Below are positions 45,801-58,991 of a stretch of 64,000 nt of DNA, in pieces. The translations under genes and the position numbers were made by a program. Every line of letters starts with the position of its first letter. Positions within the stretch are counted from its first letter, which is position 1. The notes under the pieces were generated by a model that saw nothing but the letters and a program-made list of their open reading frames with translations, was not told where the DNA came from and did not search any database. The stretch is from Drosophila pseudoobscura (taxonomy: Eukaryota; Arthropoda; Insecta; Diptera; Drosophilidae), in NCBI RefSeq assembly GCF_009870125.1, contig NC_046680.1, positions 6,200,001 to 6,264,000 on the forward strand. The letters run 5' to 3'.

Positions 45801-48781
45801 ATGTCAACTGCCGCCGGCTCACGTAAGAAACACTCAAAGCTCCATAATGAAGAGCGCGCCGACATAACCAAGGACGAGTTCGAGGCCATCCGCGAGGCGC
45901 TCAGCAAGGAGGAGTTCCGCAAGCTATTCTTCGATTACGTCGAGGAGGTCCAAGACCCGGAGAACCGCAAGATCTACGAGCAGGAGATTACGCAGTTGGA
46001 GAAGGAGCGAGGCGTTGACATTAAATTCGTACACCCCAAGCCGGGATTTGTGGTGAAGACGTCCATTGACGGTGAGTTGAAATGCTTCATCAACATTGCC
46101 AGTTCGCCGGAGGTTGCCCGGCCCAACAGCGAGGTGGGCATGAATCCGGAGACAGGAGGTCGTGGCCTAAGCTGGTCCATACCCATGGCCCAGACGGGGG
46201 GGCGGGACGACTGCGATGCGAAGAACAACCACTGCAAGGTCTTCGATGTGGTCTTCCATCCGGATGCCCTGCACCTGTCCACCCGTGACTCCCAGTTTCG
46301 AAAAGCTTTGATCGACACAGCGCTGGACGCAGTCGAGCGCGAGTACGAGGTAGCCCTGGACCGTGCCAATCTGAAGTATCCCAAGCTAGATTATAAGGGC
46401 ATAGCCCGACCCACTGTGATACGCAAGCTGGCCGCCAATCCCACACCGGAGGAGCAGGAACCGCATCCCCTCGAGCATATGTACCCCACGAAGCCACCCG
46501 CCTCCAATTCAGAGCCGAAAATTCTACCCATGAAAACCAAGGCGGCACCAGTGCCGGAGTTCGCGGTGCCCAAGTATTCCATCAAGCAAAGCCACGACGT
46601 GGACCTGTCGGAGTACACCGATGAGCTCGATGCCAAGCTGCATGTGACCGTGCCGCGTTCCCTTGTCGTGGAGATTGAACTGCCCCTACTCCGATCCACT
46701 GCCGAATGCCAGCTGGATGTCACAGCCAAGTCAGTCTATCTGCTGAGCGAGCGACTGGGTGCCAAGTACCGTCTCAAGCTTGATCTGCCCTTTGTTGTGG
46801 ACGACAAGGCTGGCAATGCCCGCTTTGACACGGAGAAGCGTCGCCTCAGCATCACCCTGCCTGTGGTGCGCAAGAGTGTTAACCAGCAGCGCCAGATGCA
46901 CGACACACTACGCTACCTCAGTCGCGAGGACAGCGGAGTGGAGCTGCATTCCAACAGTGAGTCCCCCGTGGAGGATGATGCCGATGGGGACATGCCGGAA
47001 ACCCCTGAGTTAGGTAGGTGAAACGCTCGAACAGTTACTCTCTCCCTGATCCGTTTCTCATCCAATTTCGTCTCCAATCATCCACAGAGACAGCTGCACC
47101 CCCTGATCCGCCCGCCCTGACACCCAGTACGTTCTTGAAGGATTCCGTGCACTATCAACTGCCCAAATTCGACTGCAATGCGCTTGACAATGCCATGGCC
47201 TTTGTTCTGGATGTGGCCCACGTCCAGCCGGATTCCATCGTGACATTGAAGACGGACAGGAGCGTATCCGTGAAGTTTGCCACCATTGGCAGTGGCTACT
47301 ATCCCACGCACTATGCCTTCTATATGGAGCTACCGTCCGTGGATATGGAGGAGTACCATAAGGATCACTGTATCGAAAGCATCGAAGCAGAGGCCTGGGA
47401 CAACAATGTGATAATGAAGCTTTTTCTCGGTGCCGAGAGCAAGGCCCCAACGAGCTATCTGGCCGGTCTGCATGCCAACGGTCTCAAAGAATATCAGGTC
47501 TACGGGCACTACAAGGCAAAGACCGATAAAAATAATGAGTGCGAGCCCAACCCCCCCAGGGACGTACAGATTATGCGCACGGATGATGCCGTGGTCATCA
47601 CCGTACGCCCACCACACACTTCCATCACCACGGAGGAGGATGAGGAGCAACAGCAGCAGCTGCATAAAAAGCCAAGCAAGAAGCAACGCAAGCGAAACAA
47701 GAAGCAACGCTCCTACTCGGAGTCTGCGTGTGAGGAAATGCTCGACCAGCAGGACGGTCCACTGGGGCGCAAGAAGGATGCCACAACACCCATGGTGCCA
47801 CAGCGCAAGCAACGCAGCTACTCGGAGTGCAACGATAGCACCATTGGCAGCGAGAATGTCAATAGGGGAATCCTCAAGCGGTTCAGTCGCTACGGTCCGA
47901 GACCGTCCATGTCGGACAGCTGTTCCTCCATCGATGACTGTGGCTTCTCCTCGCACTCCTGTTCTGTGGATGCATCGAGCTCTCTGTTCTCGCAATCCTT
48001 TAATGGAATTCCCGAGGAAGATCGGACCGAGGAAGGCCTTTCGGAGAGCTGCAAGAAGACTGTTAGATTTAATGACCAAATCATGAAGCAAGTGTTTAGG
48101 TGAGTTATACGAGTAAATAAGTATAATAAATGAATAAATTTGATGTGTTTTTCCACAGACACGACTCCAGCATCCTCGGTCAGCGCAAGAAGAACCAGAA
48201 GCGTCGCAATTGCAAATTGCGTGCTCAGCAGCGTCGCCTCAGCGAGGGGGATTCGGCTGACTACGAGGAGACCCGTGACACCGCCCTCAAGGTAAGATCA
48301 AGGCAGATTCGACTGATCTAATTAATGAGAGCTTGTTACGCTGTTAATTCAATTAGTGGCCATCAGCGAAATGTCGTTGTTTGGTCGTTGTTGCCTCAGA
48401 CCAGACGCCAAATATTGATCCAACTCTTTGTTTGAGTGGATTTGTGAATTTAAATAGAGCCAAAGTTTGATTGGGTCGAATGTGACGATAGTTATTTTAA
48501 AACGTGTTAATTGATGTGCAGCTAGAATATATTTCGCCTTCACATGTCCTCCAAATGTCGTCTGTCCGAACTGATTGATGTCTTCGTTATTTTATCAGCA
48601 GCAAGGGGAACCATCAGGCAACAAGCTCCACGATAGCGGACTGGATCTGACTGGAGCATCTGCTTCCCACCGTACGGACAACAACTCGAAGTCCTATCGC
48701 ACTCGCCAGGACCACGCCGATGCTGATGCCAAGAATGATGCCATGATGTTTGAAATGGATGATGAAGACGATGAGATATAA
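45801..48781 (+). CDS. Nop17l: Kintoun / PIH1-family dynein-arm assembly factor
   Basis: Four exons, 45801-47013, 47088-48099, 48159-48291 and 48599-48781, encode 846 residues. The N-terminal PIH1 domain is visible to about residue 200 (IKFVHPKPGFVVKTSIDGE; INIASSPEVARP), followed by a CS/p23-like region at about 270-375. The C-terminal half is charged and repetitive, with two KQRSYSE(S/C) repeats. The sequence KTVRF at about 728-732 is a canonical RVxF docking motif for protein phosphatase 1, matching the PP1-interacting name (Ppi20) I recall for this fly protein. Kintoun acts in the cytoplasm with Hsp70/Hsp90 to pre-assemble axonemal dynein, needed for sperm and chordotonal cilia. The last acceptor is a tandem CAGCAG that may vary by one Gln. 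Confidence 0.9.
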
Positions 48782-49521
48782 GAGAGTTAAAAGATGGGTA
48801 TTTTTTTTTGTATTTTTTAAGGAAAAAAAAATGCAAACCATTTTTTTGTAATATTATATATTGTAATTTGTTGGATGTTTCTGCCAAACTGCTCAAAATT
48901 AGTAATCCAAAAAGGAAAAATACAACAAGAAAATATACAAATTGTTATAAATTTGGTTAACTATTGAAAAGAAATTGTTTAATCGTAGCATTAAACCATA
49001 ATCAAAAGTGAAATTCAAAGTTGAATAATTTTAAAAAACATTACTTATATCTATACATATATTCATGCACACACAATTATGGCCGAGATGGAATCGGAGG
49101 AGTAAACTCTTTTAAAACAGCAGATTGAGGCATTATTTAATCATACACATATTTCATATAAACATTCATAAAACACACACAAAAACAATCACAAAAGTAA
49201 GCTTAGATATCAATAGTTAACAAATTCCTCTAGTATTATAAACACACAAGAGCAACAATCCCTGCAAGTAGTGTCTAGGGCCATTTTAAATGTGTGGGAT
49301 ATCTGGCAAACAAAGTGTATGCAATTTTAACTTTTTTAAATGCGCAGAAAGTAACAAAATATACGAGTATATAGTGTGTTGACTAAGACTATCGTAAGAC
49401 TATCCTCTCAGTGTATTTTGGTCAATTAAATGTGCTGACTATAAAATGGTTCTCAGTGTATGATTTTCTTTGTGTATGATTACTTTGACAAATAATAATA
49501 AAAGGCCGACATATACACTTG
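48782..49521. other. Nop17l 3' UTR, convergent with mus205
   Basis: AT-rich 3' UTR sequence with no supported reading frame. The two genes converge here. Confidence 0.55.
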
Positions 49522-52500
49522 TTAGAAATTCTCCTCGAGCAGCCTACGAATGTGTGCAATTTGCTGGACATCGCGACGCTTCACCTCCAGCACGTACCGC
49601 ACGGGACAGTCGAGGGAGTCGCACTGTAGGCTGCCCACACGGCCACAGCAGGACTGGCAGATCTGCTGCGTCAACTGATGTCCGCGCTCCAGGCGCGCCA
49701 CCTTGTCGGACAGTGTGATAACGCATTTGGTGGCGTCCCTCAGGCATTCGGGACAAATGCCGGCCTTGGTCTGACGGCCGCAATCGATCACACAGCTGGT
49801 GGTGGAAAAATACTGGGATATTGTAGACTTGGCGCCCCGACCGCTGGCCAACTCATTGGCCATGGCTAGGGCGGGCATCATGAGGAGCTTGCGCGGCAGG
49901 CTGGTGAACCAATCGTTGACATCGGCTCCCACCAGCAGCAGGCAGCGGTTCAAAGGCGGAATAATGGCCTTGGTGATATAGTAGATGGCATTTATCTTGT
50001 GTCCCTCGTTGGCCAGAATGTCGTGAGGACTGCGAACCAGACGAATGAGCTGCATACCCGGCGGCCCGTTGATGATAATGAAGGGTACGCGCTCGCCTCG
50101 TCGCGGTATCCGCCTGGGATCCTTCTGCATCCACTTGCTGTGAATGGAGTTTGTTCAGGAGATGGATTCGTGCCGAAATAGCAACAGTTTCTACTCACCG
50201 CGTTAGCTGCAGGGCGGGCACACAGGCCGTTGGCTTGTAGCCATTGAGTCCGCGAAACTCCTTGGCAAAGATGAGGTCCTGCAGGTTGGCGCGTCCGGAT
50301 AGCAGTTTGGTGAACTGCCGACAGACGTACTGCTTCACCTGGCTGACGTCCGCCGTCTCGAAGAGCAGGCGGAGCACCTTCTCCAGCATCTTGGCCACTG
50401 CCGGGCAGCCATCTCTTCGCACCGTCTCAATGCCCTTGGCCTCGTAGACGGGCTGCGCCTGGTCGGCCGTCTCGTACATGTAGCCGACGTAGCGCTTCTT
50501 GGTCTGGAGCAGGCAGGGCTGGTAGACCTTCTCCAGCTTCAGCTTCACTGGCTGGGGACTCATCTCGGTGACGGCCTGGGCTATCTCCTCGCCTATGCGG
50601 AATGCTTCTGCTCGATTGCGGCCTGGGACCAAAACAAACATCGAGTCCGTGTCGCCGTAGACCACGCGCACCTTCCACGCCTCGTTGGCCTCCACCATCT
50701 TAATGGCACGCTCCAGAGTCTCGCGGCCCTTGGAGACGACCGAGTCGCCCACCTCCACGGCCGGCATGCGTCCGCTGAAGTTGGCCGCCGTATAGCCGTA
50801 TGTCACGTTGGCCATCAGCTTCAGGCCCAACTGGCGAGAGTGCAGGATCCGCTGGAGGGCAGAGTTCTCCTTGTGGAGCTTCATCGACTGCTTGACCATC
50901 AGCCGTGTGTCCAGGATCTCGGTAAGCATGCGCGGCAGTATGCCCTCCCTCACCTCGCGCTTCACAAACACCACGCCGCAAGGCGACACCGTGACCAGGT
51001 CGTGCTCCAGCAGCTTCTGGAGCATTTGGCGGGACACACGCAGTTGGGAGGCCCCGAACTCGAAAGGCGAACTCCCACCTAGATGCTCGACCCGGCCCAG
51101 GCAGGTGGAGAAGCAGTAGTTGTAGGCAATAATCATGCTGGGGTAGAGACTCTGAAAGTCGAGCACAATCAGGGGATCGGCGTAGAAGCGGGACTGAGGC
51201 TCCAGAATCAGCGCTAGATATTCGGGCGCCCGCATGTGCGCCCGCTGCTGGACGCTGGGCGAGAGCGGCACCACGTTCTTGGGCTTGGCAATTCTGGAAA
51301 GGTGACGGTAGGTTACCAAAGGACACCAGCCCTCCAAAGGGCATTGTTTCACTCACCTGAGCATCATGCTTTCGACTCGAAACTGCGATCCTCGCGATAG
51401 AACCTCGTAGAACTGGATGCCAATGAGCTTGGCCATCTCGCTGGTGCGTCCCAGCAGATCCAGTTGATCGAGCAGCGCCAGCGTACCCCTGACCCGCTCC
51501 AGATAGTACTCCAGCACAATCCAGCGGCTGCAGGGCGAGGCAAACCACTCGGTGAGCGTCTTGGGGTTGTGCCAGGGGCAGCGCTTGTGCAGGATATGGT
51601 ACATTACATTCTCGAAGGTGTAAGAGGTGAGGGCAATCTCGGAGCGCATAAGACGCCACACGTCCAGCAGTATGCGCCCACAGAGCTTCATCTCCACGTC
51701 CAGGTCGGTGAACTGCTCGCGATCCTCGTCGACAAAGTCGCGCACTTTCTGCGTGGGCACACGGGACAGCAGAGGGGCTATGTTGAAGCATAGATGCTTG
51801 GCCCGATCGATCACATAGCCCCAGGAGGCCATCTCGATCTCGTAGCCGGCATAAATATCGGCGTCCCAGCGAGCACACAAGGCCAACAGAGCCTCCATTG
51901 CCTCTGCCTCATTGGATACTACCTGAACTTCGATGTCCTTGTCCAAGCCGTGTATCAGTCCCTCGCTGAGCAGATCCTGGGCATGGTTGACCATGATGTA
52001 GCCACAAGCCTTGCTGGGCAGCGACCCATCCGCATCTGCATCCGGAAGGCTGTGCTCGATGGCATAGAACAGACAGCGCATCTCGTCGTGCATCGGATCG
52101 GGTTGCAGCTCGCCTCGCGTGGCCACAAACACCTCCAGCGTCATTATGGTCAAATAGTTGCACTCAATGTCCGCCTTGGCCTGCTGCAGGTTCTCCAGGT
52201 TCACCTTGAAGCCGAACGTGTTGTCCAGTGTGGCGTGGCTCAGGCCGAAGCTGAGCTCGTGGTGTCCCTCCTGTTGGTGGTGGCCATCCAGCTGCCGCAA
52301 GAATGAGGTGCGGTCCAGTTCCGCCTGTGCGGCACTGCTAGACACGCTGCTTTGGTCGCTGGGCTGGGAACTGCCTCCGTCGGTATTCTGCTGGGGTTCC
52401 GCTGCTTCGTCTAAGGATGCCATAAAGTTCAGTTTGGTTCCGCGTCTGGAACGCGAGGACTCCTGACCCTTACTGCTTATGGGAGTTCCTTTTGTCCTTG

Positions 52501-55500
52501 TCTGGGATATTGGTGTGAGGCTGAGGCTACAATCCACATCCTCTTCGCTGTCAGCGTCGCCGTCATCGTTCTGCAGCATCATGGTGATCTTCTGGCGCTT
52601 GACCTTGATGGGACTGTCGACATCGCTGCCTCTCTCTGGCTCCTCCCGCTGCCGGAGCAGCTGCCTCGCCTTCAGCCAGACCTTGGCCTCCTGGCGGGTG
52701 GGCGCCGTTTGTGCCGGCTCAATGGCAATCTTCTGACCACTGCTGAAGTACTCCCGAATGCGTTGTTCGCCCCGATGACGTTGCAACATGGCCGGGCCCC
52801 CGATGGCTATAAGTTGCTGACGGCGCCAGGCGGCCAACCCCTTGTCGTTGCCCAGGACGCTTTGAAAGGGATCGCAGTCGTTGAGCTTGTTGCCGGGAAT
52901 GTGGAGGACCAGGAATCCCACCTCTGTTACCTTGCTCACATCGGCAGGATTGCTGTAGAAGGGCGGCTGGAACTCGTGCTCGGGTATGTCCAGCTTACGG
53001 CACCCGCGAACCACTTCATCGTAGGTGGGTGGCAGCTCCAAGGGAGCAATGACAAAGGGGCCATCCTTCAGCGTGACAGGTGCATCTGCAGGAGAAGGCT
53101 GGGGGCTGTCTATGAGATCACTAAATACCGACGGACTGTTGATGATCAATGAGTGCTCATAGAAGCTCTTCATTAGCTCCGGTGTTTGGCTCTCGTTGCT
53201 CCTGGGACTTAGCTGCGGAGTGGTCAGGCAATCGACTGGAGGCGGCGTCCCTGTGGTTGGCGTCGCCTGGAACTGTTTGGTCAACACCTCCGAGCGGAAA
53301 CTCTTACGCAAACGCCTCAGATTTGGGGTCTTTCGCAGTTTTGTGAACATTTGATCGCCCTCAGTATCGGACTCGATCGCCTCATCATCGCTAATTGGCA
53401 GATTGGTGTCCTCGCTTTGTTTTGTTTCTTGATCTGGCTTGGCCTCAGACCCAGACTCTGCTTCCTTCTCTTGCAGCGGATTCACATCCTGGGCTTCTGC
53501 CAAGTTTATTTCTTGCGCATCGCAACTCTTTCGAATACTTTCACGTATCGTACGACTGCTATTCTTATCTGGTGTAACTAAATCTGTACGGGATTCACCT
53601 TGGTCTTTTTTCGCCACTTTCTGGGCATTTGTCTCCGATTTTCGGGGTCTCCTCTTATTGGCCACCGGTTCCAAAGGACTCTCTTTCTCAGCCTGATGAC
53701 GCGCACTACGACGTGGTTTTCTCTGCTCTTCCTCAGGATCATCCGCTGTTTCGAACAGGTCCGATAAGCTGGGATTTCTCACTCGAGGCGTCAGTGAGCA
53801 GATGAGGTGGGTCTTGTCGAGGTTGCGGGTGCGGCTCCTGGTACTCCGCCGCGGAGTGAAGCTGTCAAAGAAAAGCTCAATTTAATTGACTGCCAAAGGA
53901 AAGGAGGAGACTATTCCCCTACTCGTTCTGCAACAGGACGAAACTGTTTGACGACTCCTCGACACTTTTGCGGCGCAACTCCGTCATGGCCAGCTTCTTG
54001 CGCAGCGAAAACTCTGGCCTAAACGATAAGAAATGAGGAACAGACTGACTAAAAGGGCCTGGGTTTTGACATACCCTTGTGTACCCGGTCGTTGGTCGAG
54101 CTGCAGACTGAGTCGAGGGTTCATGGATTTCCCTGCCGCTTCCACATCGTTTTCTGCAATATACGTGGGACAATTAGTTCTTGGTTCTACCATCTACACA
54201 GGTGTGCTCACTCTTCGTGGAGCTGCTGCCGATGGTAAGCGGCAGCGGTGCATATTTCTTAGCCGCACTGGACTTGGGTGTGCGAGGAGACCTCAATAGG
54301 CTTTCCCTTTTAGGTGTAGTGGGCGTCTTTGGGGGGCTTCGCTTCGCCTTGGCTCTCAACTTTTTTGGTGTACGCTGATTATCATCAGAGCCATCAATCT
54401 GCGGCACCTTCGGTGTGGGATCTAGCTCCCCCTGCACCTTGGGTGTAGGTTGACTTGGAGTTAGTTTGAGCAAAAGCTCATCGATGTCGTCCAGGGCGGT
54501 GGAGAAGTCATGTTTGCTCCCAGGGTTCGTTTCCTCCTCAGAATCACAGTCTTCATCGGACCCCAAGTTAGGACCGACAGCAGCTGCTGCTGTCTCCTTG
54601 TCCAACAGCTCTGGAGTTAGCTCAACTAAAGGAACAATAGAATGAAATGAAGCCATTTTGCGATCATTTTTCAACTGGCATTTACAGTGTTTGTGCTGCT
54701 GCGACAGGGGCGCCAACGAGCTGTCCAAATCAATGCGCGATTCATTGGCACTTTGTTCCTCAAGCTGCTGCAGGATCTCAAGCAGTTCCAGGTCTTCTTC
54801 CCTCACTGGAGCAGAGTTAAGGATATGAATGGTTAATTAGAGATTGATGGCTACTGGTTTACCTACAAGTTGCATCGTGTGGCACAGCTCCATGCGGCTG
54901 GGTCAGGCTCAAGACTAGTTCCTCATCCACCAGCGTTTCATCCATGCAGGCAGACTCGTCCTTTTCTGCAAAGGAAGCGCCAAAAAGGCTGCCATTGCTG
55001 CTGCTGGCTACATGATTCTGGATAAACGAAGCGTTCACCAGCTGATGCTGCTGATCCTGGGAGCATTCTTCGGGATAAACAGCGTTGGCCATCAGTTTTT
55101 GCAGATTGAATGTGCGTCGCTGCTCCTTGCTGTTGGGCAACGTGGTCTGCATAGTGGAATTGCCGAGATGCGTCTGATCTGACAGGGTTTGGTCAGATAG
55201 CGTCGACTGCTCCAGGGTAAGCAGTTTGCTCTCGAGAGCCGTGCGGTAGAAAACATCACTCTCGGCGACTTCCACATGCAGTCGAGGCTGTGTGGGCGGC
55301 AGTTGCAGGACTGGAATCTGAAGCAGCATGAGCCAGCTATATAATTTTCATACATTGACCAAGACCCTACCGCATTGAGTTTCTGCTCATCGGCTGCTGC
55401 GGCGTAGCTCTGAGCCAACTTTTGACGGCGCACATTCTCGTCATTCCAAATGGCCTCAATGCCAGGATTTGTGTGACTGCCCTTGCCCTTGGCGACTAGT

Positions 55501-56417
55501 TGGAAGCGATTCAGTATGAAGTTGGAACTGACGTCCACCTCCAAGGAGCTGCAGGCCATTTTCTTGACGCTAGATGTCTCCAGCAGCTGTTCGGGCTTCA
55601 CATTCGGATAAGGAACCACTGAAAAATTATTACTTCGTTAGACTTGGCTTAAAGGGAAACAGAAACCCTAGGTTACCTTCATCCTCATGGCTACGGCGAA
55701 ACTTGACCACCTCCAATGGTACATGCAGATAGCTCATCCCATACAGATTGTAGTCGATCATGAACTGCAGTATGTAGGGAACGTGGGACTCGTGTGGATT
55801 GAAGTTCTTGCTGAGTATGGCCCCGCTCTGGAGAAGATTGGCGGCACGTCGCACGAAACGGGGATTGAACATGTATATTTTGAGGAACTGATGATCCACA
55901 CGATGGTAGCCATAAAAGGGGCTGAAAAGTAAGACATGACTAAGATTCACTTAAAGCATGATCTGATGCGCTTCACTTACATGCCCTTGACCAACTGGAT
56001 CTTGAACACATGCTGGGCATTGGAGCTGCCCTGTCCCAGTGATATATTGAGGGCCTTGTCCAGGTGCATGGCGATCTGTAAGATGCCGCGCTCCAAGGAT
56101 TCAAAGTCCTTCTTATCGTATGGTATGTAGAAATAGGGAAATACGCCGTGCACATGCATGCACGTTTTCTGCCCAGCGGAATTGGCCCCAAATACTCGAA
56201 TGATCGGCACCTGTTTACAAACGAAAATTCCGTAAAATTCAGTAGGAGTCGTTAAAAGATGAATGTACTCCAGTTTAGCGACACCAACCCGCTTGATTTC
56301 CTTCCCGCGCAATTCCGAATAGCAGGGATCCAGGCCAGACTGCGGCTTCTCCATATAAAAGTCGGCTATGACCAACCGAATGGAGTACACGCCGTCGATT
56401 CCAGGTGCTGCTGCCAT
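49522..56417 (-). CDS. mus205: DNA polymerase zeta catalytic subunit, REV3
   Basis: Twelve exons on the minus strand: 56289-56417, 55981-56210, 55677-55921, 55371-55618, 54867-55317, 54686-54805, 54212-54625, 54075-54153, 53923-54018, 51357-53861, 50199-51293 and 49522-50137, giving about 2075 residues. The N-terminus (RVFGANSAGQKTC; HGVFPYFYIPYD) is the B-family N-terminal domain. The polymerase core has motif A DFQSLYPS near 1551, motif B KLMANVTYGYT near 1664 and motif C YGDTDS near 1718. Two cysteine clusters at the C-terminus (CPECLRDATKC; CQSCCGRVGSLQC) are the zinc and Fe-S modules. It performs translesion synthesis with REV7. The long middle is disordered. Introns 56211-56288 (78 bp) and 54626-54685 (60 bp) are in-frame and open, so retention would not truncate the protein. 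Confidence 0.95.
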
Positions 56418-56565
56418 TCCCGCAACGATAAATGTATTTAATTCGAATTTTTTTAACGAAAACGGCCGTCCACCGGAACATATCCCACACAAATGCAATC
56501 GAGATGGCAGTTCTTCGATAAGCTGTGACAGCTGATTGCTGGTGGTGGCAGTTTCTCAGTATGAA

Positions 56566-56613
56566 TATCGATGAAATTCTACATCGATAGATTGCGCTCC
56601 CTTCGTATCGATA
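56566..56613. promoter_or_regulatory. DRE cluster upstream of mus205
   Basis: Three DREF-type sites lie about 150-200 bp upstream of the start codon: TATCGATG at 56566-56573, CATCGATA near 56582-56589 and a perfect TATCGATA at 56606-56613. DREF controls DNA replication and repair genes, so this fits the polymerase. Confidence 0.75.
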
Positions 56614-57487
56614 GGTAGGGCTGCATTAACATAACTGTGACCCGGGATACAGAGAATCAAGTCACTGTTGAAAGAACCGTTTGAATGCGTTACAAGTCCA
56701 AGCTTATGTTAACAGCTTCTGCTCAAGGAGAGGCCGATGCTGTTAATAACAGTTGTTTTGTTTATATTTTGAAATTGAATCAAATCGGCGCACAAGTGTT
56801 CTTTGTCGGTCTGTCCGGTTAGTAGTGTAAATAGAACAACTTGGTCTCGATCTTACCTCACCGGTAGTTCTACAGTGGCTGCAATATCGATTTGCACAAC
56901 TAATTATCTCTATAGCCCCCCACCCTCAACTGCGAAATACTTCCCAGGAACTTCAGAAAACATACCTACATACGTGGGTACACTATTCATTTATCCAAAC
57001 TAAATTTATATATCCCTATACTCTTTTAGTACAGGGTAAAGAATATCTAATTATTTAGATCTCTCATTAATGCTGTGCTATCTCCAAATATGTTATTAAA
57101 TAGATAAATTGACTGAAAGTAAAATGGATATCAGTGCAATGAAGATGTCACGGAATTTCACAAACATTTCCAAATCGAGGAAACATAGCTCGCAAATGGG
57201 GCGATTTTTGTTTATTTGCGGTATCTTATCTTAGAGGAATACAGACATGATTGGGTCCGGTCTGATCTGTACGTCATGACGATTACCTTATAGAATCGAG
57301 ACTTCTGTGTAAAACTACAATCGTCTAAGCAAGGGCATAAATATAAAGATCTGTGTTCAATGTGTAGAACCCAGTTATTTCAAGAAAGAATCGTCAATGC
57401 GCTGCCGATTAGATTTATAATTACGATTGATATACATATGTATAGTATGTGTGTATAAGAATGTTCTCATATACAACTCTATAGGTA
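56614..57487. other. Spacer; no gene seen
   Basis: AT-rich, with an imperfect inverted CCCTATACTC..GTACAGGGT at about 57014-57040, similar to repeat ends elsewhere. An open frame at about 56803-57000 has no recognisable features. Confidence 0.45.
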
Positions 57488-58108
57488 TTATATGTGGCCT
57501 ATAAAATCCTTTTTCCCAACCAGATTTTCGTACGATGGCGGTTCTTCCTTACGCATTCTGTCGAATGCCTTTTGAACCGAGAACAGGGCATAACTGAGAT
57601 ACGCTGTAATTAAGGGACAGATAATAGATTATTGAATCGAAATCAGTAGCATGTGGTCCTGTGAGTATACCTGTAAATGGGACTACCATGATCGGAAGAA
57701 AGAGCCAATATCCATTGACCATCATTGCAACCCCCAGGTAAACCATGAGGTACAAGAAGAATCCACAGGTTATCATCCAAGGCACGAAAAGCTTATAACA
57801 GTTCTATATTTAGACAAACAGATAAGGATCAATTGAAGTGCAGCTGGAAGGGAGGCAGACTTATACGTACCTTTATGGCACCAATTACTAGGCATATGCT
57901 TCCCATAATCTGCAAAGCCGAAACATGCAAGCCCAGATCGCTCGATATATCTGCAAAGTGAAATAGGTATGAGTTCGGCCAAACATTGTATTCAATTTGA
58001 ATACATACACCAAAAATATTCACTCTTTAGAAGTATATAGACAGTTGCAAAGACCACTGACAGCACACCTGAGAGGATAACGCCGTTTTTGCTGTCTAAT
58101 TGAAGCAT
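57488..58108 (-). CDS. Four-helix membrane protein, member 3, with PPxY tail
   Basis: Four exons on the minus strand: 58024-58108, 57871-57950, 57671-57803 and 57488-57603, giving 137 residues. Four helices are visible: VILSGVLSVVFATVYILL, SALQIMGSICLVIGAI, WMITCGFFLYLMVYLGVAM and YWLFLPIMVVPFTAYLSYA. The tail contains PPSYENL, a PPxY motif of the kind bound by WW domains of Nedd4-type ubiquitin ligases, which suggests regulated endocytic sorting. Intron phases 1, 0, 1 equal those of the genes at 3682-4709 and 5785-6738. An intronless broken copy lies about 320 bp upstream. The molecular function is unknown. Confidence 0.82.
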
Positions 58109-58430
58109 TTTGCTGATTTCACTTTTCTTTCTTTCGTGGACACTCCACTCTGTTCAGTAGAAAGACTATTTCACAAATAAATGTGAAATATTTAGACACG
58201 GCAAGGGGAGCTTTTTCTTCCTAATCTTATCACCTACCTGGCACTCTCCCTCTCTTTTACATACATACTATATACATACTGTATGTATATATGTACTCCC
58301 TGGGCGACAAAGAGAACCCGCATTTGTTTATCGCCAATATTTGTGCTTTATTGCACTGAAGGATTACGTGGGGCTTGTGAATTTGTTATAGGCTGGTGGT
58401 CTCAGTACAGTTGAGATAAACTGGAAAAGA

Positions 58431-58700
58431 TCAACAGAGGATAGATAGAACGCCGCAGGAGAGTAGGAAGATCAGCTACAGGAAGAATCCTGTAATTATC
58501 ATCCATGGCAGGTATATATACAAAGAACCTACGTTTGTGGCAACAAATACCAGGTACATGCTAATCAGGATCCGCAGAGTCGTTACTTGCACGAATAGAT
58601 CACAGGAATTGTCCATTAGAGACAAATAGACAGACGTAAAAACTTATCAAAAATCCTAATCACAATGATAGGACAATGACGTATTTGGTATCTCGATTTT
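58431..58700 (-). pseudogene. Intronless broken copy of the adjacent four-helix gene
   Basis: On the minus strand the sequence encodes SVYLSLMDNSCDLFVQV, then RILISMYLVFVA and YLPWMIITGFFL, which align in order with VYILLKNISSDLGLHV, QIMGSICLVIGAI and LFVPWMITCGFFL of the gene at 57488-58108. Both of the first two introns of that gene are absent here. A stop codon (58476-58478) follows GFFL, the first-exon part is out of frame, and the last exon has no match. It is therefore a decayed partial copy. It could be a retrocopy or a tandem copy that lost its introns; neighbouring position favours the latter, clean intron loss the former. Confidence 0.7.
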
Positions 58701-58991
58701 GCTCTCTGCGTGGGAAGTATTTCACGAGAACTAAAACAGAGTTCGATGTTAAAAACTTATCTTATCAATAAATCGCTCTTTGCTGGACGCCCGTTCGCCC
58801 AGTGAGAAAAAAACCCCTTGATGATTTGGTGTATAAATAATTTTTATTGAAAGTTTTGCTTCTTATTGCTTCAGCGTCATCAAGCCAGCAAGCCGAGCCC
58901 ATTCTCCTCATTCACTTCCTCTGAACAGGCGGGCAGGGGCAAGGGCAGGCTTATAAAAATGTTTCGGCTCTTTGGTAGACCTTACAATGGA

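Noticed and set aside
50700-51878. 392-codon second minus-strand frame across mus205 exons
   Set aside because: It is the alternate frame of the polymerase exons and runs through a good intron; motifs A-C are in the other frame.
56803-57000. 66-codon plus-strand frame upstream of the third four-helix gene
   Set aside because: No homology, splice partner or conserved feature is recognisable; composition looks random.
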